Made by a program: the position numbers and the translations under genes. A DNA stretch of 64,000 bases. Origin: Armatimonadota bacterium. Lineage in GTDB: Bacteria > Armatimonadota > UBA5829 > DTJY01. The stretch lies in the NCBI GenBank assembly GCA_029907255.1, contig JARYMF010000003.1, forward strand, positions 128,061-192,060, given 5' to 3'. Shown in pieces: positions 38,533 to 47,138 of the stretch. The notes beneath the pieces were generated by a model. It saw only the letters and a list, made by a program, of their open reading frames with translations. It was not told the origin of the DNA and did no database searches. Position 1 is the first letter of the stretch; each line of letters opens with the position of its first letter.

Positions 38533-39178
38533 TGTTACCTCCTAAACGTAGAAAGAATGTTTTACCGTTGTAGGCAATCTTCACGCCTGCACGAGAAATG
38601 GAAACTACATTAAACTTTCCTTCAATCTTTTGGCCCTCGCGGACTATGTATCGAGTGTTGTTTGGCCCGCGGATTATTGCGACATTAATTGAGCCTTCAA
38701 TAACACCCGTAAGCCTAAGTTCTGGAGGGAGATCCTTTTCCTCTTCTCCCGTCATATTAGTCTGGCCGCTGCTTATTCCACTATTGCAATTGGTGCCAAT
38801 CGCAAGCGGCGGCATTATTTGAATTGGTGGTTTTGTATCGCTATTGAACAAGGGTGGCAGATTAGCCCTCAAGACCGGGCTTCTCTTTTCACCGAAACCA
38901 GGTTGTTGCGTTTTGGGTAGCGTCTGTGGTGCAAACGGATCACGAGCATCAAAGCTCTGCGCTTCTGCAAGCACAGACGATTCCTCTGCACCTTTAATCT
39001 GAACTTCTGTTTGTTCAGTTCTAGTAGACTGCTCCTCTGTCTGCGCCAGTTTTTCTTTTTGGGGTGGAGCAGCTTGTGTGCCTATGCCTATCACACGATA
39101 AACACCAAATCCTATAACTAATGCGATAAGGCAGCACAATACAATAAGCTGCTTTTTCTGTCCCTCTTCAATTTTCAT
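38504..39178 (-). CDS. pilP: Pilus assembly protein PilP-like
   Basis: 224 residues. One N-terminal transmembrane helix (LIVLCCLIALVIGFGVYRV), a disordered middle and a C-terminal beta-domain with LTGVIEGSINVAIIRGP and a final FFLRLGG segment. This is the PilP/GspC-like arrangement that links the inner-membrane PilNO complex to the secretin. No lipobox is seen, unlike proteobacterial PilP. The position between pilO and pilQ supports the call. Confidence 0.75.
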   Translation of the reverse strand: MKIEEGQKKQLIVLCCLIALVIGFGVYRVIGIGTQAAPPQKEKLAQTEEQSTRTEQTEVQIKGAEESSVLAEAQSFDARDPFAPQTLPKTQQPGFGEKRSPVLRANLPPLFNSDTKPPIQIMPPLAIGTNCNSGISSGQTNMTGEEEKDLPPELRLTGVIEGSINVAIIRGPNNTRYIVREGQKIEGKFNVVSISRAGVKIAYNGKTFFLRLGGNNENNKGAQA

Positions 39179-39190
39179 ATCTTACCTCCG

Positions 39191-39862
39191 CTATGTGCTC
39201 TGAGAAGCCTGTTTGACTTCATTTGGCTTAGCCAACGACTTTATTGGCTCATCCTTAAGAATGAAGGCTGTTGTATTTAGCTTGACGGATAACACGGGGG
39301 AGCCACGGTCTGGTTGATTGGGTATCCCTGCAGGGCTAGCTTGAAAACTATTAACCCTGACTATTTTTGGAAAAGCCGTTATTTTATAAAGAAACCGGAC
39401 AACATCCCAATACTTGCCGTGAATTTCAATGTCAATGTCTAACTTGTCATATGGTTCTTCTTTCGGCTTGACCTCTTTTTTATCTTCACCCTCAGAGGTA
39501 GAAGGCGTAACTGCTGCAGGTTGCGATACAATTGGTCTAACGCCAACAACCTTTAGGTTGACATTCTTTCCCAGTTCCTCCAGCTGACGCAGTAGGGTGG
39601 GAACATATGCCCTTGTAGAAACTCCCTGCTCAAGGCACGCAAGTTTCATCTGTGCGTCAGTATATTCGGCCTCAACCCTATTAAGGCGTTTTGCAATTTT
39701 CTCGCTGTTTTCAAGCGCTTCTTGTTTCTTGCTTACTTCCGCCTGTATCTTGTCCAAAACGCTTGATCTATTCCAATATCCTAGCCCTGATGCGACAAAT
39801 ACTAAGCCTGCACCAACTATCAACCCTATGAGCAAGGTCCTGGAGGGTTTAATTTTTAACAT
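39191..39862 (-). CDS. pilO: Pilus assembly protein PilO
   Basis: 223 residues with one N-terminal transmembrane helix (LIGLIVGAGLVFVASGLGYW), a coiled coil and a C-terminal ferredoxin-like domain, as in PilO. The segment YDKLDIDIEIHGKYWDVVRFL is typical. It overlaps pilN by 14 bases and is followed by pilP after 12 bases. It builds the periplasmic alignment complex. Confidence 0.85.
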   Translation of the reverse strand: MLKIKPSRTLLIGLIVGAGLVFVASGLGYWNRSSVLDKIQAEVSKKQEALENSEKIAKRLNRVEAEYTDAQMKLACLEQGVSTRAYVPTLLRQLEELGKNVNLKVVGVRPIVSQPAAVTPSTSEGEDKKEVKPKEEPYDKLDIDIEIHGKYWDVVRFLYKITAFPKIVRVNSFQASPAGIPNQPDRGSPVLSVKLNTTAFILKDEPIKSLAKPNEVKQASQST

Positions 39863-40484
39863 TGGTTACTCTCCCTCCTTTATCTGAGTTATAGGCGTTT
39901 ATAATAGCGGCAATTTCAAATTCCAATCCTTCATATTCGTTTGAGTTTGCTTTTTGCGTGTAGCTTAAATCAACCTTAGAGAACTCTGGGAATCTATTGA
40001 GCCTAAGCATTGTTTCTCCTACGAGTCTTTGGCTTGCAGATGTACCTTTTAGTTTCATCGTCGGTGTGTTTTCTTTTTTGGCTTGTTCCGACTGACCTTC
40101 CGAGCCGCTGGTAGGAGCAGGTTTGGTAGTAGTTACGCTACAAAGCCAAGTACTCTGGGGTACACTACGTGCAAGATCTTGGAGAACCGTATACCAGAGC
40201 AATGTTTGCTCTCTTGATTCTGCCAATAGATCTAGACGGGGCTCTAATTTTTTAATCTCTCTTTCGTAATATTGTATTCTGTCAACGGTTGGCTGAATTC
40301 TTTTCAAATCATTGTTTAGCTCTGCCAGCTTTACATTCGACGCGTGAATTCGCGCTGTCATGAAACTAAAAACACCTACTGCAAACAAAATTTCGCAGAA
40401 AAGAATAAGCGCAACAATTCGAATCTGCTTTTCCAGCCGTTTTCTTTCTGCCCTGCGGGCAGCAATCATATTGATAGAGGGCAT
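39849..40484 (-). CDS. pilN: Pilus assembly protein PilN
   Basis: 211 residues from the ATG at 40484. The N-terminus PSINMIAARRAERKR carries the Asn-rich INL/INM motif that binds PilM in the cytoplasm. A transmembrane helix (about 23-45) and a coiled coil with a C-terminal ferredoxin-like domain follow. The AAGGAAGGAA site favours this start over an in-frame one 48 bases upstream. Confidence 0.85.
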   Translation of the reverse strand: MPSINMIAARRAERKRLEKQIRIVALILFCEILFAVGVFSFMTARIHASNVKLAELNNDLKRIQPTVDRIQYYEREIKKLEPRLDLLAESREQTLLWYTVLQDLARSVPQSTWLCSVTTTKPAPTSGSEGQSEQAKKENTPTMKLKGTSASQRLVGETMLRLNRFPEFSKVDLSYTQKANSNEYEGLEFEIAAIINAYNSDKGGRVTNVKN

Positions 40485-40541
40485 AAGCAATTCCTTCCTT
40501 TTCGTATCCCTCGAAACTCCCGCTCGACCCACGGGTTAGCA

Positions 40542-41657
40542 TTATGCCGCATTTTTAAGTGCGGCTGGTGCTATCTCTTTAATGGCAAGTCCAAACGCAA
40601 CTGTGAGCAATGGTATGTCTTCTGCACTCAGTTCAGTCGGGTAAACCGAGGTATCAATCATACGACTCAACGCAGGATTACCAATAGTTACAGGAACGTT
40701 AAGTCGAGATGTGGTATATGCTCCGAGACCCTTCAGCCGCGAAGTGCCTCCAGTCAATACTAATTCATCAAAAGACATCTCCGGCGAGCCATCGGGAAGT
40801 TGGGATTGATAATAGTTTATTGACCTACGAATCTCTCTAAGTAATTCATCGACAAGGGGCTGAACAACTCTTAATACTGGATCATCGATAACCCCATCTG
40901 CTTTAAGTATTTCACTCAGATCCACAGCATACTTTACTTGTTCAGCCTCATCATCTGTGCAATTTTTTACATTTTTGATGGCATTTGTAAGGCTAGAACC
41001 TGCAATCGGTATGTTTCGTGAAAGAGCAAGCGAGCCTTTTGATACGAGGTTTATTTCCGTGTGGCTTGCGCCCATATCTAGAATTGCTATGTTTTTCTCC
41101 ATTATGCTAAAGTCAGGATTCTGTTCAACTAAAGCACGGAGAACAGCAAACGCTTCAACATCTACTGCAAGAGGCTCAAGACCTGCTTCCTCAAGCGTTG
41201 CTACTTTGCTTTCTACCATTGCCCTTGGCGCAGCCACTAATATAACGTCCATCTGATCATCTTCGGCATCACCAACAATTTCAAACTCTACTACGCTTTC
41301 ATCAACCGAAGCTGAAATATACTTGCTTGCTTCAAAATAAATTGTCTTTCTCAGAGCTGCTTCAGTCATTTTGGGCATCTTGACATGCCGCACAATTACA
41401 CCAGGCCCAGCAATAGCCGCCAAAGCAGCAGAAGCCTTAATTCCAGCAGAACGCATAGCAAACTGAATTGCCCCAGCTACCTCTTTAACATCAGTAACAA
41501 CTCCTTCTCTTATTGAGTTCGAAGGAGTTGGGCAGATTGTAACGTTTGATATGTGTGCTCCCTGCCTGGTTGGCTCGGCATAAACGATTTTGATGCTGCT
41601 GCTGCCGACATCCACCCCGACAACGCCTTCTTTTGATAACAAACCAGAGAATATCAC
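40542..41657 (-). CDS. pilM: Pilus assembly ATPase-like protein PilM
   Basis: 371 residues starting with GTG after AAGGAGG. FtsA/actin-like fold: VGVDVGSSSIKIV (phosphate 1), AILDMGASHTEINLVSKG (phosphate 2) and LVLTGGTSRLKGLG (adenosine motif). It binds the PilN N-terminus at the cytoplasmic membrane face. It is the first gene of the pilus unit. No pilin gene is found in the window. Confidence 0.92.
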   Translation of the reverse strand: MIFSGLLSKEGVVGVDVGSSSIKIVYAEPTRQGAHISNVTICPTPSNSIREGVVTDVKEVAGAIQFAMRSAGIKASAALAAIAGPGVIVRHVKMPKMTEAALRKTIYFEASKYISASVDESVVEFEIVGDAEDDQMDVILVAAPRAMVESKVATLEEAGLEPLAVDVEAFAVLRALVEQNPDFSIMEKNIAILDMGASHTEINLVSKGSLALSRNIPIAGSSLTNAIKNVKNCTDDEAEQVKYAVDLSEILKADGVIDDPVLRVVQPLVDELLREIRRSINYYQSQLPDGSPEMSFDELVLTGGTSRLKGLGAYTTSRLNVPVTIGNPALSRMIDTSVYPTELSAEDIPLLTVAFGLAIKEIAPAALKNAA

Positions 41658-41885
41658 CAGGATGCCTCCTTCAATTGGCTAATTATTTGTTTGCGCGCGG
41701 AGGGATAATTGTGGCCCTTTATCCGGGCCCTATGGACACGGAGAAAAACATAGAAGATTGTGCCCCACAAGCAGACCTGCCCCTCCATCTGCTTATCCTG
41801 TACTTAATTATTGACTCTCAACCGTTAAATATAGAGGGCATTTTCAAAAATTCACGCACAACTACGGGGTAATACCAGCAGGACC
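41658..41885. other. Intergenic region, leader of the pilus operon
   Basis: No gene is supported. On the - strand, upstream of pilM, the sequence has two short hairpins: GGGCC around 41713-41730 and GCAGA/TCTGC around 41771-41792. No convincing pilM promoter was found. The + strand promoter of the small membrane gene begins at 41886. Confidence 0.4.
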
Positions 41886-41914
41886 TTGACGAAGGAGAGG
41901 TAGGTTATTACAAT
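41886..41914 (+). promoter_or_regulatory. Sigma-70 promoter of the small membrane protein gene
   Basis: TTGACG and TACAAT are separated by 17 bases. Transcription would start near 41921, about 44 bases before the ATG at 41965. Confidence 0.65.
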
Positions 41915-41964
41915 ATAAAAAATACTGTTTCACAAAGGCTATTTTTGTTGGCGTGGAGAAAACA

Positions 41965-42174
41965 ATGGGGAAAAAGGCGAGAGATAAACAACCAAAAGTT
42001 AGCAGGGAAACAAAAGAACAAAAGACTGAGGAAGTTTATTGCATTCCTTGGTGGCGTGACTGGCGGCAAGTGCTTTTGGGCATTATCGTTCTGATATGGG
42101 CTGTATCACTCGTCAGCGTAACTATTTACGACGCAACACATCCGCCAACCCAAGAAGAGCTACTGCAAAGATAG
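41965..42174 (+). CDS. Small single-pass membrane protein
   Basis: 69 residues, starting at the ATG with GGAG 7 bases upstream; a GTG 12 bases earlier is possible. A lysine-rich, charged first half is followed by PWWRDWRQ and a transmembrane helix (VLLGIIVLIWAVSLVSVTIY), with a short tail. No family is recognised. It is transcribed divergently from pilM and has its own promoter. A role at the membrane is all that can be said. Confidence 0.6.
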   Translation: MGKKARDKQPKVSRETKEQKTEEVYCIPWWRDWRQVLLGIIVLIWAVSLVSVTIYDATHPPTQEELLQR

Positions 42175-42215
42175 ACTAAGCTTTTGAAACGCCAACGGCG
42201 TTCACTTCAACGCTT

Positions 42216-42381
42216 TCATATCCGTGGCATTAAGAATCCGAATGCCGTCATTACAAGGAAAGCAAGCACAGCTAGAAGCAGACCAATCTGCTTGCTAAGA
42301 TTGAACGGCCAATATACGCAGACCGCGTATACGATTATACCTCATAGCAAACCAACGAAAAATTCCACCGATAATACGCAT
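42216..42381 (-). pseudogene. Small membrane protein gene, probably frameshifted
   Basis: On the - strand an AAAGGAGAGG site precedes an ATG at 42381 that opens a 28-residue frame (MRIIGGIFRWFAMRYNR...). One base further on, in the next frame, a segment reads WPFNLSKQIGLLLAVLAFL without a start codon, ending at a TGA at 42216. Joining the two at the T run near 42308 would give a 55-residue protein with one transmembrane helix. This looks like a small gene broken by a one-base insertion, or a sequencing error. Low certainty because the gene is short. Confidence 0.35.
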
Positions 42382-42429
42382 TTGTAGCCTCTCCTTTTCT
42401 TAAAAAATCTCAACCTTGTTGAAAAATAA

Positions 42430-42458
42430 TTGACAAAACCATCAAGTTTTGCTATATT
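42430..42458 (+). promoter_or_regulatory. Sigma-70 promoter of a short orphan transcript
   Basis: A perfect TTGACA is followed after 17 bases by TATATT. No coding frame follows; the transcript would meet a terminator about 90 bases later. Confidence 0.75.
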
Positions 42459-42464
42459 AAGTAT

Positions 42465-42552
42465 AGTAACAAACAACTTTTCCCTCGAGGCACTCGGCGG
42501 CAGTTAAAGTTCGAGTTCCCCCTTTGATATTGCTGCCGCCGAGTGCTTTTTA
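42465..42552 (+). ncRNA. Candidate small RNA with a long terminator hairpin
   Basis: The promoter above would start an RNA near 42465. It contains a perfect 14-bp stem (GCACTCGGCGGCAG at 42490-42503 with CTGCCGCCGAGTGC at 42533-42546), a 29-base loop, and a T run. The RNA would be about 85-90 bases with no plausible coding frame. It ends 12 bases before the stop codon of the convergent htrA-like gene. The T run is on the + strand only, so the hairpin does not serve the protease gene. No known RNA family was recognised. Confidence 0.55.
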
Positions 42553-42563
42553 TTTGAAATCAA

Positions 42564-43640
42564 CTATGCTCGCGATAATTCCTCTGGCATCTCACACACA
42601 GTAAGCAATATCCTTAACTGCTTGCCACCACGTACAACCGTTAGTCTAAGTTTGTCTCCAACATTTAGCTTTTTGACTATAGCTTCCATGTCCTCCGAAG
42701 TTTTAATCTGCTTCCCGTCGGCTTCAATTACTATATCTCCAGTCCGAAGGTTTGCTTCTTCAGCGCAAGACCCACGGTATACTTGAATTATGATGCCCTC
42801 AATATAGTCAATACCCAGCCGCCTTGCAAATTGAGGGGTCATGTCGGTGTATATAAATCCAACCCAAGGTCGTATTACCTTTCCATATTTAATCAATTGC
42901 GGCACAATCTTGCGAATAGTCTCGGCGGAAATCGCAAAGCCCAGACCCTGGCCATCAGCTCGAATGGCTGCATTCATTCCAATCACGTTGCCATTAATAT
43001 CGCAAAGTGGACCGCCTGAGTTGCCAGGGTTGATTGCCGCATCGGTTTGGATGCAATCTTCAATCTTGCGCCCATCAGATGTTTCAATTCGGCGGCCAGT
43101 GGCACTAACTACGCCTACTGTCACAGTGTTTTGGAGACCAAAAGGATTTCCTATAGCAATTGCCCACGAGCCAATTTCTGGCTTTGGATTCACCGACAGC
43201 TTTAATGATGGTAAGTTTTTGCCGTCAACTTTAATTACTGCTATATCGCTGAGCCTATCGGCGCCGATAATTCTTCCCTCAAACTGTTGTTTATCTGGCA
43301 ACGTAACAACTATCTGCTCTGCGTTTTCAACCACGTGCTCGTTGGTTACTATATAACCGTTTTTGCCATCATATATCCAGCCTGATCCTTGGCCTTGCTG
43401 GGGCATAGGAGGCCCGAAGAACTCCGGAAACAAATCGAAAATTGAACCGGTTCGCCTCGACCTATAGGTGGTGTCTATATTTACTACAGCCGGTCCAACA
43501 AGCTTAACGGCCTTTACAACCGCATTCTGTGATTGCTCGCTTATGTCGGGTACTGCCGTGGCCGGACAAGCAGACGTTAAGCAAAGAACAAATGCCACTA
43601 AAGTAAATATAAGATAAAATTTGAAATGCTCCAAAGACAT
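42564..43640 (-). CDS. HtrA/DegP-like serine protease
   Basis: 358 residues. An N-terminal hydrophobic signal segment ends near residue 28. The trypsin-like domain has the catalytic triad H102 (TNEHVV), D132 (SDIAVIK) and S208 (NPGNSGGPL). A single PDZ domain (about 255-350) follows, with GIIIQVYRGSCAEEANLR. It degrades or refolds damaged exported proteins in the periplasm. The single PDZ is like DegS/HhoA rather than DegP. The start codon has an AGGTGA site. Confidence 0.9.
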   Translation of the reverse strand: MSLEHFKFYLIFTLVAFVLCLTSACPATAVPDISEQSQNAVVKAVKLVGPAVVNIDTTYRSRRTGSIFDLFPEFFGPPMPQQGQGSGWIYDGKNGYIVTNEHVVENAEQIVVTLPDKQQFEGRIIGADRLSDIAVIKVDGKNLPSLKLSVNPKPEIGSWAIAIGNPFGLQNTVTVGVVSATGRRIETSDGRKIEDCIQTDAAINPGNSGGPLCDINGNVIGMNAAIRADGQGLGFAISAETIRKIVPQLIKYGKVIRPWVGFIYTDMTPQFARRLGIDYIEGIIIQVYRGSCAEEANLRTGDIVIEADGKQIKTSEDMEAIVKKLNVGDKLRLTVVRGGKQLRILLTVCEMPEELSRA

Positions 43641-43764
43641 CGAATCACCTGCCTAACCTTGAATGCTGTTGCTGCGAATTTTACGATTGACGCTACCTTA
43701 GGTGCTTCCGTTCAAATACTTGCCGAGTAAAAAACTTCTTTTAGCATAACACTTTTAAGAGTCC

Positions 43765-44430
43765 TTATTGATGCAGCTCTTTTAGTTTTCCGGTTTCCAT
43801 ATAGTAAATCCGCTCGCCAATATTTGTGATATGGTCGGCAATGCGCTCAAGATATCTTGCAATGAGCAACAAACCAATAGCTTGATCTGTTAAGTCTGGG
43901 TTCTTCTTTATATAACCTATAAGCTCTTCGTATAAGCTGTTATATAGATGATCAACCTCGTCATCGTGTGCAACCATTTGTTCAACAAGATGAAGATCGT
44001 GAGTAACGAAAGCAGTTAGTGTTTCGCGAAGCATTTCTTGCACTATAGACACCATTTTGGGAATATCCTCAAGCGGCTTAAATAAGGGCTTATCAGCTAA
44101 TTTTTCTGCGATTTTAGCGATGTCGACTGAATAATCACCAGCTCGTTCCACATCTGTAATAATTTTCATAGCAGCTGCAATTATTCTTAAATCGCGAGCC
44201 ATTGGCTGTTGGAGAGCTAGAAGACGTAAAGAACGAGCTTCGATGTCAATATTATAATTATCCACAATATCATCTAATTCGATAACCTCACGAGCAAGTG
44301 CAATGTTGCGTGTTTTTAAAGCCTCAATTGCTTTGTCCAACATCTCTTCCACAACAGTGCCCATTTTCCTTAGGTCTTCTTGAAGAGTAGCTAACTCCTT
44401 ATCAAATTCTTTTCGGGCCTCAGATGACAT
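43765..44430 (-). CDS. phoU: Phosphate signalling regulator PhoU
   Basis: 221 residues, an all-helical two-repeat protein. LATLQEDLRKMGTVVEEMLDKA and ARYLERIADHITNIGE are the PhoU metal-binding motifs (E/DxxxD). It links the Pst transporter to the PhoR/PhoB system, which is not in the window. It is the last gene of the pst operon, 80 bases after pstB, with GGAG upstream. Confidence 0.93.
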   Translation of the reverse strand: MSSEARKEFDKELATLQEDLRKMGTVVEEMLDKAIEALKTRNIALAREVIELDDIVDNYNIDIEARSLRLLALQQPMARDLRIIAAAMKIITDVERAGDYSVDIAKIAEKLADKPLFKPLEDIPKMVSIVQEMLRETLTAFVTHDLHLVEQMVAHDDEVDHLYNSLYEELIGYIKKNPDLTDQAIGLLLIARYLERIADHITNIGERIYYMETGKLKELHQ

Positions 44431-44510
44431 CTTTATTCTCCAAAATTATGGTTTAAGAGTAATAAATCATAACCGTAAGCTCAACAACTTTCAACACAGC
44501 CGATTATTGA

Positions 44511-45275
44511 TTACCCGAATCTACCGGTAATATAGTCTTCCGTACGCTTATCTCTTGGCCTAGTAAACAATTCTTCCGAAAGGCCAAATTCGATTAGCTC
44601 ACCGCTAAGAAAAAAACCTGTATACGTCGAGACTCGCGCCGCTTGTTGCATATTATGCGTAACTATTATTATTGTATAGTTTCGTTTGAGATCACGCATT
44701 AGGTCTTCAATTCTGAGTGTAGAAATGGGGTCTAACGCCGATGCCGGCTCATCCATAAGTACAATTTCCGGCTCGATTGCCAACACACGTGCAATACAAA
44801 GACGTTGTTGCTGTCCGCCTGATAGGGTAAAGGCAGATTTATTTAGCTTGTCTTTCACCTCATCCCAAAGTGCTGCTGAACGTAAACTCTTCTCAACTAT
44901 TTCCTCTAGTTTGCTACCTTTTGCCATGCCATGGATTCGTGGCCCGTAAGCCACATTATCAAATACAGACATCGGAAAAGGATTCGGCCGTTGAAAAACC
45001 ATGCCAATACGCTTTCTCAATTCCACAACATCTACTTCGGGTGAATAGATATTCCTATTTTTAACAAGTACCTCGCCAGTAGTGCGTGCCCCTGGAATTA
45101 GGTCGTTCATTCGATTGATTGTTCTAAGAAAAGAGGACTTTCCACATCCAGATGGGCCAATTAGCGCTGTAATTTCTTTTTCAGGTATACTTATGTTGAC
45201 GTGCTTCAGCGCATGGAAATCATTATAATAAAGATTTAGGTCTCGGGTCGAAACAATGATTTCACGATTTACCAA
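44511..45275 (-). CDS. pstB: Phosphate ABC transporter ATP-binding protein
   Basis: 254 residues. Walker [10 protein letters not shown], the ABC signature LSGGQQQR, Walker [14 protein letters not shown] and a switch His in [21 protein letters not shown] is the PstB-specific segment. It energises phosphate import with PstC and PstA. The start overlaps the pstA stop by 7 bases. Confidence 0.96.
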   Translation of the reverse strand: MVNREIIVSTRDLNLYYNDFHALKHVNISIPEKEITALIGPSGCGKSSFLRTINRMNDLIPGARTTGEVLVKNRNIYSPEVDVVELRKRIGMVFQRPNPFPMSVFDNVAYGPRIHGMAKGSKLEEIVEKSLRSAALWDEVKDKLNKSAFTLSGGQQQRLCIARVLAIEPEIVLMDEPASALDPISTLRIEDLMRDLKRNYTIIIVTHNMQQAARVSTYTGFFLSGELIEFGLSEELFTRPRDKRTEDYITGRFG

Positions 45276-46114
45276 TGAATATGCCTCCTGAATCGGTATC
45301 TAATAATTGCTGCGGCAAGGTTTAGACCGAGTACGATAATGAGAAGAGTCAGAGCGGTTCCCCATTGCATTCGAGGAGGAGCATTTGGTACTTGGGTTGA
45401 GATTATATATAAATGATAAGGGAGAGCCATTACTTGGTCGTATATAGACTTCGGAAGACTTGGTAAATAAAATGCTGCAACTGTGAACAAAATTGGCGCA
45501 GTTTCTCCTGCAGCCCGTCCCATAGCTAGAATTATTCCAGTAATTATGCCTGAAAATGCGTTTGGCAGGACAACCAACCTTGTTGTTTGCCATTTGGTCG
45601 CCCCGAGAGCAAGGCTTGCTTCCCGAAACGTTTGCGGCACTGCTAACAAAGCTTCCTCAGAAGCAACAATCATCAGCGGGAGTACAAGTATTGCCAAGGT
45701 CAGCGAGCCTGACAAAATGGATGCACCAAACTTCAACATTAGAACGAATATTCCAAAGCCGAACAAGCCATACACAATAGAAGGTACTCCTGCCAGGTTT
45801 ACTATCGATAACCTAATTAACCTAATAAGTGGCCCGGGTTTTGCATATTCTGCTAGATAGATTGCCGCAAGTACTCCCAATGGAACTGAAAATAGTATAG
45901 TACCAGCAATAAGGTAAAGAGTTCCCACAATTGCTGGGAATATTCCGCCTGATTGCATACCCTGAGATGGGTAGCTAAGCAAAAACTCAAGAGTAAGCCC
46001 CCTAGCTCCACGAACAACAATAAAAAAGATGATAAAAAAAGTAGGGAGGATGACCACCATTGCCGATGCTTTCAGAAAAGCAAATGCAATTTTCTCTATT
46101 GTATATCTACTCAT
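45269..46114 (-). CDS. pstA: Phosphate ABC transporter permease PstA
   Basis: 281 residues with six hydrophobic helices. The EAA loop region is [22 protein letters not shown]. It forms the membrane channel with PstC. It overlaps both neighbours by a few bases, indicating one operon. Confidence 0.95.
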   Translation of the reverse strand: MSRYTIEKIAFAFLKASAMVVILPTFFIIFFIVVRGARGLTLEFLLSYPSQGMQSGGIFPAIVGTLYLIAGTILFSVPLGVLAAIYLAEYAKPGPLIRLIRLSIVNLAGVPSIVYGLFGFGIFVLMLKFGASILSGSLTLAILVLPLMIVASEEALLAVPQTFREASLALGATKWQTTRLVVLPNAFSGIITGIILAMGRAAGETAPILFTVAAFYLPSLPKSIYDQVMALPYHLYIISTQVPNAPPRMQWGTALTLLIIVLGLNLAAAIIRYRFRRHIHW

Positions 46115-46989
46115 CTCACTATTTCCTTTCGATGGAGCGCAAGGTCCGCTATTAAATTAATGAGAAACGAAATAATGAAAAGAACCAACCCAACGGCGAA
46201 CAACGCAAAGTAGTGAGGTGAATATTGAACGGTTTCTCCCATTTCAGCTGCTATTGTAGCCGTCATCGTTCGCACAGGTTGGAAAATAGAGTGGGGGATC
46301 ACTGCCGCATTGCCAGTTACCATAAGCACAGCCATTGTCTCGCCTATAACACGGCCTATTCCTAACATTACAGCAGCTATTATTCCGCTTTTTGCCGATG
46401 GCACAACAACACGGCTTATTGTCTGCCATCTTGTAGCACCAAGTGCCAATGATGCGCTACGATAATCCATTGGCACCGCTGTAATTGCATCTTCCGAAAT
46501 AGAAATAATTGTTGGGAGAGACATAAATGCTAGCATTAGCGAACCAGTAAACGCTGTAAGACCCGTAGGTAAATGCAACAATGTTTTTACTGCAGGTGCA
46601 ACTACAAGAAGTCCAATGAAACCAATAACTACTGAAGGAATCGCAGCAAGTGTCTCAACCGCCGGTTTCAAAAGTTCCTTCATGCGAGGAGACGCAATCT
46701 CAGCGATATAAACGGCAACTGCTATGCCTAGCGGGACAGCAATCACTAATGCACCTGCAGTAACTAAAAGCGAGCCTATTATAAGCGGTAATATCTCAAA
46801 ACGCCCTGAAAGTGGAAACCACTCGCGTCCAAAAAGAAACCTTCCAACGCTGGTGTATCTAAAGATTGGAAGGCCATTTGCAAGCAACAAACCAAATATT
46901 GAAACTACAAAAACGACCGTTGCAATTCCGCTTAGCTGTAACAATCGCTCGATAATTTTTTCTATAAGCTTTCTACGCCTCTTTGCCAT
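46111..46989 (-). CDS. pstC: Phosphate ABC transporter permease PstC
   Basis: 292 residues from the ATG at 46989; the upstream GTG is a less likely start. Six helices, EAA loop [19 protein letters not shown] and GIGRVIGETMAVLMVTGN. It is the first gene of the operon; pstS, which normally precedes it, is absent, and the upstream gene is divergent. Confidence 0.95.
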   Translation of the reverse strand: MAKRRRKLIEKIIERLLQLSGIATVVFVVSIFGLLLANGLPIFRYTSVGRFLFGREWFPLSGRFEILPLIIGSLLVTAGALVIAVPLGIAVAVYIAEIASPRMKELLKPAVETLAAIPSVVIGFIGLLVVAPAVKTLLHLPTGLTAFTGSLMLAFMSLPTIISISEDAITAVPMDYRSASLALGATRWQTISRVVVPSAKSGIIAAVMLGIGRVIGETMAVLMVTGNAAVIPHSIFQPVRTMTATIAAEMGETVQYSPHYFALFAVGLVLFIISFLINLIADLALHRKEIVR

Positions 46990-47005
46990 CACATCGCCCG
47001 TTTCT

Positions 47006-47014
47006 ATTCTATCA
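47006..47014 (-). promoter_or_regulatory. Possible extended -10 promoter of pstC
   Basis: Read on the - strand it is TGATAGAAT, with only a weak -35 region. The start would lie about 10 bases before the pstC ATG. No Pho box was recognised. Confidence 0.35.
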
Positions 47015-47074
47015 AATTCAGAAATTGCTTAAAAGTTCAGAAGTTATTCTTCCTTTGAAAATATGTTTCTAATC

Positions 47075-47101
47075 TTCACATTAGCCGATTGGGTATATAA
47101 T
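47075..47101 (+). promoter_or_regulatory. Promoter of the DHH-ligase pair
   Basis: TTCACA and a perfect TATAAT are separated by a short 15-base spacer. The first start codon at 47139 follows 37 bases later. Confidence 0.5.
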
Positions 47102-47138
47102 CCTTAGCAGAAATAATTAACACTTGAGGCGGTCATTG

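Noticed and set aside
42184-42387. 67-residue + strand open frame
   Set aside because: No ribosome site; the better explanation is the broken - strand small gene in the same place.
42841-43356. 171-residue + strand open frame
   Set aside because: Antisense to the protease domain of the HtrA-like gene, whose catalytic motifs are intact.
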